64,000 nucleotides of DNA from Alphaproteobacteria bacterium. GTDB lineage: Bacteria > Pseudomonadota > Alphaproteobacteria > Acetobacterales > Acetobacteraceae. A program made the translations under genes and the position numbers. Under the pieces are notes generated by a model. It was given only the letters and a program-made list of their open reading frames with translations, searched no databases and was not told the DNA's origin. Positions within the stretch are counted from its first letter, which is position 1. Each line of letters begins with the position of its first letter. The stretch lies in NCBI GenBank assembly GCA_020850755.1, contig JADZEB010000018.1:1-64000 (forward strand). The letters are read 5' to 3'. This document shows positions 35,103 through 42,567 of this stretch, piece after piece.

Positions 35103-35738
35103 ATGGCTCGACCCATCCGCGCGGCCCTGTTTGCCGCTGCCACCGCCGCCATCCTGGGCGGGGCCATCGCTGCCCAGGCCCAGGCCCAGGCCCAGGCGCC
35201 GGCCCAGGCGCCGGCACAAGCCCCCGCGCGCGCGCCGGTGCCGCCCGGCTTCACCCCGCAGCCCGAGCGGATCAACCTGCCCGCCAACTGGCGCGAGCGG
35301 CTGGTCTACTACATGAAGCAGGACCGCGAGGACACGAAGCAGGTCCGCTACCAGTACGCCAACCCCGAGGCGCTGCGCGCCATGCGGCGTGGCCGTCCCG
35401 CCCCCGACGGCACCTTCCTGGTGATGGAGGTCCATCCGGCCGTGGTCGATGCCGCGGGCAATGTCGTGCGCAGCCCGGACAACCGCCTGGTCGCCCAGCC
35501 CGCGATCGGCGGCCTGTTCGTGATGGAGAAGCGGCGCGGATGGGGCGCGGCCTACCCCGAGGCGATCCGCAACGGCGACTGGGAATATGCCGTGTTCAGC
35601 CCCGATGGCACCCGCCGGCAGGTCAACACCACGGCTTGCTTCCAGTGCCATCTCGGCCGCGCGGCACAGGACTACAGCTTCTCGCTCTGGCCGCATGTGA
35701 ATGGGACCGGACAAGCGCGCGGGCGCGGCAATCGGTAG
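35103..35738 (+). CDS. Cytochrome P460-like c-type haem protein, first copy
   Basis: A periplasmic 211-residue protein. The signal peptide (residues 1-24) is followed by a low-complexity AQAQ/APAQ run (24-45) encoded by short tandem DNA repeats. The domain (50-195) has the P460 family layout: NWRERLVYYMKQDREDTKQVRYQYAN-type N-terminal strand (with several lysines that could form the haem cross-link), GTFLVMEVHPA, WEYAVFSPDG and the haem site CFQCH near the C-terminus (in NTTACFQCHLG). P460 proteins oxidise hydroxylamine or serve as nitric-oxide-binding (c'-beta) cytochromes; which applies is unknown. It is followed by a paralogue. Confidence 0.82.
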   Translation: MARPIRAALFAAATAAILGGAIAAQAQAQAQAPAQAPAQAPARAPVPPGFTPQPERINLPANWRERLVYYMKQDREDTKQVRYQYANPEALRAMRRGRPAPDGTFLVMEVHPAVVDAAGNVVRSPDNRLVAQPAIGGLFVMEKRRGWGAAYPEAIRNGDWEYAVFSPDGTRRQVNTTACFQCHLGRAAQDYSFSLWPHVNGTGQARGRGNR

Positions 35739-35912
35739 CCGCCCTTCTCGCAGCCATGGAAGATGCATAGCGGCAAGACCCCATTCCGGAAGGGGGCAAG
35801 CGGCGGTCACACTAAAGGCGTGCATGAAAGAATATCGACGCCGACCGTTGCGTGTGGCTTGGCCCGGCGCCGGGGGCGCGTCTAGACTTCTTCCCTCTTC
35901 AGGGAGGAGAGA

Positions 35913-36503
35913 ATGATGCGCGCACTGATGCTCGCCGGCATGGTCGCCGGGATAGTCGCCGGCACATTGGGATTTGCCCCCCAGACCCTGGCCCAGGACG
36001 GCTCGGCCGTGCCCTTTCCCGAGGGGTTCCGCGAACGGCTGCGCCTCTATGCGGTGATCGACAAGCCCGACCGCAAGATCGTGCGCTTCCTCTATGTCGG
36101 CCTGCCGCGCGGCGCCACCGCCCCGCGCGAGGGCTGCCAGCTGCCCGAAGGCGCCATGCTGATCCGCGAGGAGCGGCGCGCCGTGCTGGGGGCGGATGGC
36201 CAGCCGATGCGCGATCCGGCCGGGCGCTACATCACCCAGCCCGATCCCTTCGCGATCTCGGTGCGGGTCAAGCGCGCCGGTGCGGGCGAGCAGTTCCCGC
36301 CGCGCCTGCGCACCGGCGACTGGGACTATGCGATCTTCCACGGCGATGGCAGCCGCCGGCAGTTCAACACCACGCAATGCGTCGCCTGCCATGTGCCGCT
36401 TGGCGCGCGCGTGGACTACACCCAGTCCTGCGCCGCCCTGGGGGAGGCGCTGCGCGATGCGCGGCCGGCTCGTCCGCCGGCGCGCTACGACAGTCCGGGC
36501 TGA
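35913..36503 (+). CDS. Cytochrome P460-like c-type haem protein, second copy
   Basis: A second periplasmic P460-like protein of 196 residues. The signal peptide is MMRALMLAGMVAGIVAGTLG, ending near AQDG. The domain matches the upstream protein in order: FRERLRLYAVIDKPDRKIVRFLYV, the RREERRAVLGADGQPMRDPAGRY block, WDYAIFHGDG and haem site CVACH in NTTQCVACHVPLG. Between the two genes are 174 bp; AGGGAGGA precedes the tandem ATGs at 35913 and 35916. A small stem (TCCCT 35892-35896, AGGGA 35901-35905) overlaps that ribosome site. The function is uncertain as for the first copy. Confidence 0.8.
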   Translation: MMRALMLAGMVAGIVAGTLGFAPQTLAQDGSAVPFPEGFRERLRLYAVIDKPDRKIVRFLYVGLPRGATAPREGCQLPEGAMLIREERRAVLGADGQPMRDPAGRYITQPDPFAISVRVKRAGAGEQFPPRLRTGDWDYAIFHGDGSRRQFNTTQCVACHVPLGARVDYTQSCAALGEALRDARPARPPARYDSPG

Positions 36504-36521
36504 ACCGCGCGGCGCCTGGCC

Positions 36522-36542
36522 CGGCGCCCCGCCGGGGCGCCG
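36522..36542. terminator. Hairpin between convergent P460 and deacetylase genes
   Basis: CGGCGCCCC (36522-36530) and GGGGCGCCG (36534-36542) form a perfect 9-bp stem with a 3-base loop. There is no T-run on either side, but it fills the 51-bp gap between two convergent genes and could stop both transcripts. Confidence 0.45.
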
Positions 36543-36554
36543 CGTGCTGGCGCG

Positions 36555-37484
36555 TCAGTGGCCCATCAGCACGCCGACATGGGCGGCGGCCGAGGCCGCG
36601 AGCGCGGCGAGGTCGTAGCCCCCTTCCAGCGCCGAGACGACGCGGCCCTTGGCGTGCCGTTCGGCGACCTGGAGCAATGTCCCGGTCACGGCGGCGAAAT
36701 CGCCCGTCTCCACCCGCAGCGCCGCCAGCGGGTCGGCGCGGTGGGCGTCGAACCCGGCCGAGATGATCAGCAGTTCCGGGCGGAAGGCATCGAGCGCGGG
36801 CGCGATCGCCTCGGCCCAGGCGCGGCGGAACTCGGCACCACCAGCACCGGGATCGAGCGCCACGTTCAGGATGTTGCCCACGCCCTTCTCCTCCGGCATG
36901 CCGGTGCCGGGATAGAGCGGGCTCTGGTGCGAGGAGGCGTAGAAGAAGCCGCCATCGCGCTCGAGCATGGCCTGGGTGCCGTTGCCGTGATGGACGTCGA
37001 AATCCACCACCGCGACGCGCTCAAGCCCCCAGCGCGCGCGGGCATGGGCGGCGCCGACGGCAACATTGTTGAACAGGCAGAAGCCCATCGGGCGGGCCGG
37101 CTCGGCATGGTGGCCGGGCGGGCGCACGGCGCAGAAGGCGTTGCGCGCCCAGCCCTCCATCACCGCATCCACCGCGGCCACCACCGCGCCGGCCGCGCGC
37201 AGCGCCGCCTCGCGTGAGCCGCTGCTCATCACCGTGTCGGAATCGAGCGCCACCTGCTCGCCCGGCTCGGGCGCGATCTTCAGGATCGCCTCCACATACT
37301 GGCGTGGATGGACACGCGCGACCTGCTCGACGCTGGCCTCGGGCGCGGCCTCGCGCAGCAGGGGGGCGAAGGCCTCCGCCTCCAGCGCGCGCAACACGAC
37401 GCGCAGCCTGTCGCTCCGCTCCGGGTGGTAGGGGCCGGTGTCGTGGCCGAGGCAGGCGGGATGGGTGAACAGCGCTGTGCTCAT
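36555..37484 (-). CDS. Histone deacetylase family protein (class II-like deacetylase)
   Basis: A zinc-dependent deacetylase of the HDAC/AcuC/acetylpolyamine amidohydrolase superfamily, 309 residues. Key pieces are RPPGHHAEPARPMGFCLFNNVA (catalytic His pair), VVDFDVHHGNGTQ (zinc Asp and His), and the second zinc Asp in SAGFDAHRADPL; EGGYDLAAL near the end holds the loop with the Gly-Tyr proton donor. In bacteria the substrate may be acetylated lysine, polyamine or acetyl-CoA synthetase; context does not decide. The start at 37484 overlaps the upstream TusA stop by four bases, so the two are translated together. Confidence 0.9.
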   Translation of the reverse strand: MSTALFTHPACLGHDTGPYHPERSDRLRVVLRALEAEAFAPLLREAAPEASVEQVARVHPRQYVEAILKIAPEPGEQVALDSDTVMSSGSREAALRAAGAVVAAVDAVMEGWARNAFCAVRPPGHHAEPARPMGFCLFNNVAVGAAHARARWGLERVAVVDFDVHHGNGTQAMLERDGGFFYASSHQSPLYPGTGMPEEKGVGNILNVALDPGAGGAEFRRAWAEAIAPALDAFRPELLIISAGFDAHRADPLAALRVETGDFAAVTGTLLQVAERHAKGRVVSALEGGYDLAALAASAAAHVGVLMGH

Positions 37485-37744
37485 GCGCCGGCCTCGTCCG
37501 GGCTGGCGGTGGCCGGCTCCTCGCGCCGCTCGATCAGGAAGGAGTAGACCCCCTGCGCCTCTGACCAGGCGAGCAGCTTGTGCCCGGTCTGCTGGCAATA
37601 GGCGGCGAAATCCTTGACCGATGCGACATCGGTGGCAAGCACGCGCAGCTTCGTCCCCGCCGCCATCCCGCGCAGCGCGCGGTTGGCCCGCAACACGGGC
37701 AGCGGGCAGGACATGCCCTTCACATCGAGGATGGTTTCGGTCAC
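37481..37744 (-). CDS. tusA: TusA-family sulfurtransferase
   Basis: An 87-residue TusA-like sulfur carrier. The signature is DVKGMSCPLPVLRANRAL, with Cys13 as the persulfide site. TusA proteins relay sulfur for tRNA thiolation and other uses. The start is GTG 37744, preceded by AAGGAG; no ATG fits. It overlaps the deacetylase gene by four bases. Confidence 0.85.
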   Translation of the reverse strand: MTETILDVKGMSCPLPVLRANRALRGMAAGTKLRVLATDVASVKDFAAYCQQTGHKLLAWSEAQGVYSFLIERREEPATASPDEAGA

Positions 37745-37930
37745 GGCGCGGCGGGGCTCCTTGCGGGGGTGCGCAGGATAGCGCGCCACGCGCGCCGGCG
37801 CGAAGGGGAAGCAGGTGCGGGCCGCGATGGTCCGGCGCACCTTGCCCCAGCCTGCCTTGCCCCGGCCAGCCTGCCCCGGCCAGCCTGCCCCGCTTGCCTT
37901 GGGTATTGCCGGCGCGCCAGACTGCAGGCC

Positions 37931-38929
37931 ATGTCTGCCTCCCTTTCCGCCCGCCCCGCCCCCGACCCCGCCAGCGCGCTCGGCTTCGTGCCCGATTTCC
38001 GCCTCGGCATCGACCTTGGCGGCACCAAGATCGAGATCATCGCGCTCGGCCCGGACGGGACCGAGCGTCTGCGCAAGCGGGTGCCGACGCCGCAGGGCGA
38101 CTATGCCGGCACGGTGCGTGCGATTGCCGCCCTGGTGGCGGATTCGGAAGGCGCGCTCGGCGGGCGCGGCAGCGTCGGCGTCGGCATTCCGGGCGCGATC
38201 TCGCCGGCCACGGGCCTCGTCAAGAACGCCAACTCCACCGCGCTGATCGGCCATCCGCTCGACCGCGATCTTGCCGCCGCCCTCGGCCGGCCGGTGCGGG
38301 TTGCGAACGATGCCAACTGCTTCGCCATGTCCGAGGCCACCGACGGGGCGGGCGCGGGCGCCGAGGTTGTGTTCGGCGTCATCCTGGGCACGGGCTGCGG
38401 CGGGGGCATCGTCGTGCATGGCCGCGTGCTGACGGGGCCGAACGCGATTGCGGGCGAGTGGGGCCACAACCCGCTGCCCTGGGCAGGCGCCGACGAGATG
38501 CCGGGCCGGCGCTGCTATTGCGGGCGCGTGGGTTGCATCGAGACCTGGCTCTCAGGTCCGGGCCTCGCCGCCGACTATGCCGGCAGCGCGGAGTTGCCGC
38601 GCGGTCGAGCCGCCGATGCGGGGCTGGTGGCCGAGCATGCCGCCGCCGGCGATGCGGATGCGCGGGCCGCGCTCGACCGTCATGCCGATCGGCTGGCGCG
38701 CGCTCTGGCGGCGATCATCAACGTGATCGACCCCGACGTGATCGTGCTGGGCGGGGGGCTGTCCAAGCTCGATCACCTCTACGAGCAGGTGCCGCGCCTG
38801 TGGCTGCCCTGGATCTTCACCGACCGCTGCGCGACGCGGCTTCGGCGCAACCGCCACGGCGATTCCTCGGGCGTGCGCGGCGCGGCATGGCTGTGGCCGC
38901 CGGCCGGCCGCACCGCCGCGCGGGACTAG
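37931..38929 (+). CDS. ROK-family sugar kinase (fructokinase or N-acetylglucosamine kinase type)
   Basis: A 332-residue ATP-dependent sugar kinase. The phosphate-binding GIDLGGTKIEIIAL lies near residue 26. The ROK signature region and zinc site are clear: GEWGHNPLPW, then CYCGRVGCIETWLSG near 195-210, and IDPDVIVLGGGLSKL near 270. The exact sugar (fructose, GlcNAc, glucose) cannot be told. It sits 14 bp before dinB and divergent from tusA. The gap in front holds 14-bp GGCCAGCCTGCCCC repeats at 37864-37891. Confidence 0.88.
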   Translation: MSASLSARPAPDPASALGFVPDFRLGIDLGGTKIEIIALGPDGTERLRKRVPTPQGDYAGTVRAIAALVADSEGALGGRGSVGVGIPGAISPATGLVKNANSTALIGHPLDRDLAAALGRPVRVANDANCFAMSEATDGAGAGAEVVFGVILGTGCGGGIVVHGRVLTGPNAIAGEWGHNPLPWAGADEMPGRRCYCGRVGCIETWLSGPGLAADYAGSAELPRGRAADAGLVAEHAAAGDADARAALDRHADRLARALAAIINVIDPDVIVLGGGLSKLDHLYEQVPRLWLPWIFTDRCATRLRRNRHGDSSGVRGAAWLWPPAGRTAARD

Positions 38930-38943
38930 GGCGGGCGCCGGCC

Positions 38944-40290
38944 ATGCCAGCGCCGGCCACGCCCGCGACCTGCCGCGATTGCGACGCACGCCCGGGCGAA
39001 GGTGCCATCATCTGCCCCGCCTGCGGCTCGCGCCGCATCCTGCGCCATGCCGAGCTGTTCGCGCTCGCGATCGCCCATGTCGATTGCGACGCCTTCTATG
39101 CCAGCGTCGAGAAGCGCGAGAACCCGGACCTCCTCGCCAGGCCGGTGATCGTGGGCGGCGGGCGGCGCGGCGTGGTTTCCGCCGCCTGCTATGTCGCGCG
39201 CCTTTCCGGCGTGCGTTCGGCCATGCCGATGTTCAAGGCGCTGAAGCTCTGCCCGGATGCGGTGGTGATCCGCCCGAATATGAGTAAATATGCAGCGGTC
39301 GCGCGCCAGGTCCGCCGCGCGATGGAGGCGCTGACGCCGCTTGTCCTGCCGCTCTCCATCGACGAGGCGGTGATGGACCTTTCCGGCACCGAGGCGCTGC
39401 ATGGCGCGCCGCCGGCGGTGATGCTGGCCCGCTTCGCGCGCGGGATCGAGCGCGATCTCGGCATCACCGTCTCGGTCGGGCTCGCGTCCAACCGGCTGCT
39501 CGCCAAGATCGCCGCCGACCGCGACAAGCCGCGCGGCTTCGCCGTGATCGGCCGGGCCGAGGCGGCAGGCCTGCTTTCGGGCGAGCCGGTCACGCTCCTG
39601 CCGGGTATCGGGCCGGCAGCGGCGCGCGCGCTGGAGCGCGCCGGCCTGACGCGGTTGGGCCAGCTTGGCGCGCTCTCGCCCGCCGAGGCGTTGCGCCGGC
39701 TGGGAAGCCACGGTCCCGCGCTCGCGCGCATGGCGCGCGGCGAGGATGACCGCCCGGTCGATCCCGAGCGCGAGACGAAAAGCATCTCGGCCGAGACGAC
39801 GTTCGCGAGCGACCTTGCCGCGCGCGCCGCGTTGGAGCGCGCGCTCTGGCCCTTGTGCGAGAAGCTCGCCTTGCGGCTGAAGGAGAAGGAGCTTGCCGCC
39901 GCCGGCGTGGTGCTGAAGCTCAAGACCGCCGACTTCGCCCTGCGCACGCGCGCCGCGCGCCTCTCGGCGCCGACGCGGGTTGCCGACACATTGTTCGCAG
40001 CAGTGCGCCCGCTGCTCGCGCGCGAGGCCGATGGCGGCACGGCCTTCCGCCTGATCGGCATCGGCGCCCAGCCGCTGGCGCCGATCGCCGAAGCCGATCG
40101 CGGCGACCTCGCCGACCCCGACGCGCCCAGGCGCGCGCGCATGCAGGATGCGATGGACCGGCTGCGCTCGCGCTTCGGCAAGGCGGTGATCGGCAAGGGT
40201 CGCGCCTGGCGGCCGGGCGATGCCGGCAGGCCGGCCGGGGCGCCGCAGCCCGCCCGCGCGGACGAGGAGGAGGAGGAGGAGGAGGACTAG
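38944..40290 (+). CDS. dinB: DNA polymerase IV with N-terminal zinc ribbon
   Basis: A Y-family translesion polymerase. The 448-residue protein begins with a zinc ribbon, CRDC and CPAC spaced 13 apart (residues 10-30), not found in enterobacterial DinB. The polymerase then starts with IAHVDCDAFYASVEKRENP (catalytic Asp), GVRSAMPMFKALKLCP, the second catalytic block LSIDEAVMDLSG, and SVGLASNRLLAKIAADRDKP; the little-finger domain follows (SISAETTFASDL). The usual beta-clamp motif is not obvious at the end, which is instead a short acidic tail (nine residues of Asp and Glu, GAG repeats). It is convergent with the next gene. Confidence 0.92.
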   Translation: MPAPATPATCRDCDARPGEGAIICPACGSRRILRHAELFALAIAHVDCDAFYASVEKRENPDLLARPVIVGGGRRGVVSAACYVARLSGVRSAMPMFKALKLCPDAVVIRPNMSKYAAVARQVRRAMEALTPLVLPLSIDEAVMDLSGTEALHGAPPAVMLARFARGIERDLGITVSVGLASNRLLAKIAADRDKPRGFAVIGRAEAAGLLSGEPVTLLPGIGPAAARALERAGLTRLGQLGALSPAEALRRLGSHGPALARMARGEDDRPVDPERETKSISAETTFASDLAARAALERALWPLCEKLALRLKEKELAAAGVVLKLKTADFALRTRAARLSAPTRVADTLFAAVRPLLAREADGGTAFRLIGIGAQPLAPIAEADRGDLADPDAPRRARMQDAMDRLRSRFGKAVIGKGRAWRPGDAGRPAGAPQPARADEEEEEEED

Positions 40291-40308
40291 CCAGCGGCGC
40301 GTATGGCC

Positions 40309-41223
40309 TCAGCAGCGGCGGGGCACGACCTCAAGCTCGGTGAGCCTGCCCTCGACGATGAACTCGCCGAAATCCATGCGAATCTCGTCGGCGACGCCGT
40401 TCGAGAAGTAGCGCACGCCCACCTCGTATTCCGGCGTGGCGTTCTGGCCCTCGCGGTCGAAATAGGCGATGCGCATGCGCCAGCTCGGCTGGCCGCGCAG
40501 CTCGGGGAAGCGCTCGTCGGCGAAGGGCGGCAGGCGGTTGCCGATGACCGTGTTCACATCCTGCGCGCCCTGCGCCGTGGTGCCGTCGAATACCGGCACG
40601 AGGAAGCGCCGCTGCCCCGCTATCGCCGCCTGGATCGCGCGTATCGTATGGCGCTGCGGCAACAGCGTGCCGCGCGGCAGCGGCACCTGGGCTTCGTCCG
40701 GCTCGCGGTAGCGCGCGACGCCGGCGCCGCGCGGGCGCAACCTTGCCTCGCCGACGATGGTCTGTGTCACCTGCCCGTCCGTGGTCTGGCGCAGGCGGTG
40801 GCGCATGCGCGAACCGTCGGCCGTCTCGAAGGTGATGTAGTCGCTGCCCATCTCGAAGGCGTTGCCGTCGCGCTGGATCACGGTGAGGGTGAAGCGCTGC
40901 TGCGAGGACCAGCCGTTGCAATGGTCGGTGATCTCGAAATACATCGCGCCCTCGGCGCCCTGCACGTCCGAGCCGGCGCGCGCGCGATAGAGCTGGAGCT
41001 GGTAGGCGGCGCGGTGGGACACGAGTGTCACCGCCGCGCGCGCCGGGGCGCGGCGGGCCTGCGGGCGCGGTTCGCGCGGGGCCTGGAGCTGGGCAAGGCT
41101 TTGCGCCTCGGCCGGGGCGGGGGCGGCAAGGGGCAGGAGGGCGAGCCAGGCGGCCAGCGCCACGGCGCGCGCAACGCTGCGTGTCATCGAAACAAGCCGA
41201 GCACCATGAGCGGCTGAAGCCAT
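40309..41223 (-). CDS. EipB-like periplasmic envelope protein (DUF1849)
   Basis: A secreted protein of about 304 residues. From the ATG at 41223 there is a signal peptide with an n-region containing MTRSVARAVA and a hydrophobic core ending at APAEAQS. The mature domain includes LVSHRAAYQLQL, YFEITDHCNGW, FEMGSDYITFET and MRIAYFDREGQNATPEYEVGVRYF, matching the alphaproteobacterial EipB (cell-envelope integrity protein B) family. A shorter start at 41187 (MTRSVARA) is possible; 41223 is used because AAGGAA lies upstream. It is convergent with dinB. Confidence 0.82.
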   Translation of the reverse strand: MASAAHGARLVSMTRSVARAVALAAWLALLPLAAPAPAEAQSLAQLQAPREPRPQARRAPARAAVTLVSHRAAYQLQLYRARAGSDVQGAEGAMYFEITDHCNGWSSQQRFTLTVIQRDGNAFEMGSDYITFETADGSRMRHRLRQTTDGQVTQTIVGEARLRPRGAGVARYREPDEAQVPLPRGTLLPQRHTIRAIQAAIAGQRRFLVPVFDGTTAQGAQDVNTVIGNRLPPFADERFPELRGQPSWRMRIAYFDREGQNATPEYEVGVRYFSNGVADEIRMDFGEFIVEGRLTELEVVPRRC

Positions 41224-41518
41224 GCCGGGTGGTTCCTTGTCCTTCCGCGGGGGAGGGCGGCCGATCCACCCGGCCGGAGCCGGGGGCGCCGGCACGGAAG
41301 GCCGTTGCGTCAATATAGGCGCGCGCCCCGGGGCGTGCCAGCACCGCGCCGGGGCCGTGCGCGGGCGCCACGAAGGTTATCGCGCCGGAGGTGGCGCTAA
41401 CCCCGCCGTAAACCCTTTGTCAGTCTTTTCCGGGTTTGGTTGGGGGCGGAAGAACCGGCGTCTTACGCGAGCCGGTCCCGATCCGGCGCAAGCCGGCCGA
41501 GGAGGAGGGCGCGCAACC

Positions 41519-42349
41519 ATGCCCGATGACGAGCCGCCCGCCCCCGACGCGGGCGCCGACAGCGACATGCACCGGTTCCGACCGCCAGGTGCGGGGGCTG
41601 TTCCTGTGCTGAGCCTCTACCGGGCGCAGGCGGCACGCGCCCGCGCCGGGAAGGGTGGCGGCGCAGTGGCCGATCCCGCCCGCCACCCCGAAGATGCGGC
41701 CGGCGCCTCGGCCGCAGCGAGCCTGCCGCGCCTTGTCGCGGCGCTGGCCGCGACAGCGCCCGGCTCCGACAGGCATCGCCTGCTGCAGCTTCAGGTCCAG
41801 GCCGCCGCCGCCTCGGCCGCGCGCGCCATCCGCACCCAGACCCGCCGCATCGCGCTTCTGGAGAAGCTGGCCGAAACGGATGAATTGACCGGCGTCCTGA
41901 ACCGGCGCGGTTTCGCCTTGCGCCTGCGCGCGCGCCTGGCCGAGGCGCGCCGGCACGGCGAGCATGGCGTGGTGCTGTTCCTCGATCTCGACGATTTCAA
42001 GCAGATGAACGATCGCCATGGCCACGCCCTCGGCGATGTGGCGCTGGCGCGCCTGGCCGCTGCGCTTACGGGTGCGGTGCGCCGCTCGGATGATGTCGGG
42101 CGGCTGGGCGGGGACGAGTTCGGCATGATCCTCTATCGCGGCCGTCCGGTCGATGCGCAGGCCCAGGCTGCGCGCATAGCCGGGGTGGTGCGCAAGCTGG
42201 TGCTGGCGTCGGGCACGGAGCGCATCGCCCTGTCGGCGAGCGTCGGCTGGACGGTGTTCGACGGCACCGAGAGCGAGGAGGCGGTCATGGCCGAGGCCGA
42301 CTCCGCCATGTATCGCCGCAAGTCCGCGCGCGCGGCCGATACGGCCTGA
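41519..42349 (+). CDS. GGDEF diguanylate cyclase
   Basis: A 276-residue cytoplasmic protein with a C-terminal GGDEF domain (residues about 115-270) that should make cyclic di-GMP. ETDELTGVLNRRGF, FLDLDDFKQMND and the active site RLGGDEF are intact. The product-inhibition site RRSD lies five residues before GGDEF, so feedback control is likely. The N-terminal 100 residues hold no recognised sensor domain and no membrane segment, only Ala-rich helix. The ATG at 41519 has GAGGAGGAGG 11 bases ahead. A histidine kinase gene follows, convergent. Confidence 0.9.
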   Translation: MPDDEPPAPDAGADSDMHRFRPPGAGAVPVLSLYRAQAARARAGKGGGAVADPARHPEDAAGASAAASLPRLVAALAATAPGSDRHRLLQLQVQAAAASAARAIRTQTRRIALLEKLAETDELTGVLNRRGFALRLRARLAEARRHGEHGVVLFLDLDDFKQMNDRHGHALGDVALARLAAALTGAVRRSDDVGRLGGDEFGMILYRGRPVDAQAQAARIAGVVRKLVLASGTERIALSASVGWTVFDGTESEEAVMAEADSAMYRRKSARAADTA

Positions 42350-42567
42350 CGGCATCCGGAAGCGGCGAGCACGACCGGCGAGCCGGGCGCCGCCAGGCGC
42401 CGGCGGGGAGTGCGGTCGGGCACGCCCGGGGCCTGCGGCACGCGATCAAGCCCCGGGCGCGCTCCCGCGCGACGGCGGCGCGCCTGGCGGCGATCCTCTA
42501 CACCCTGGTGGGGGCAGGCTTACCAGCCGCTCGGCGCGGCAGAGCCCCGTGGACCGGGAACAGCCGC

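Noticed and set aside
38926..38943. Another CTAG repeat copy after the ROK kinase (CTAGGGCGGGC)
   Set aside because: Only the first 11 bases resemble the element start; the dinB gene begins at once, with no hairpin or right end.
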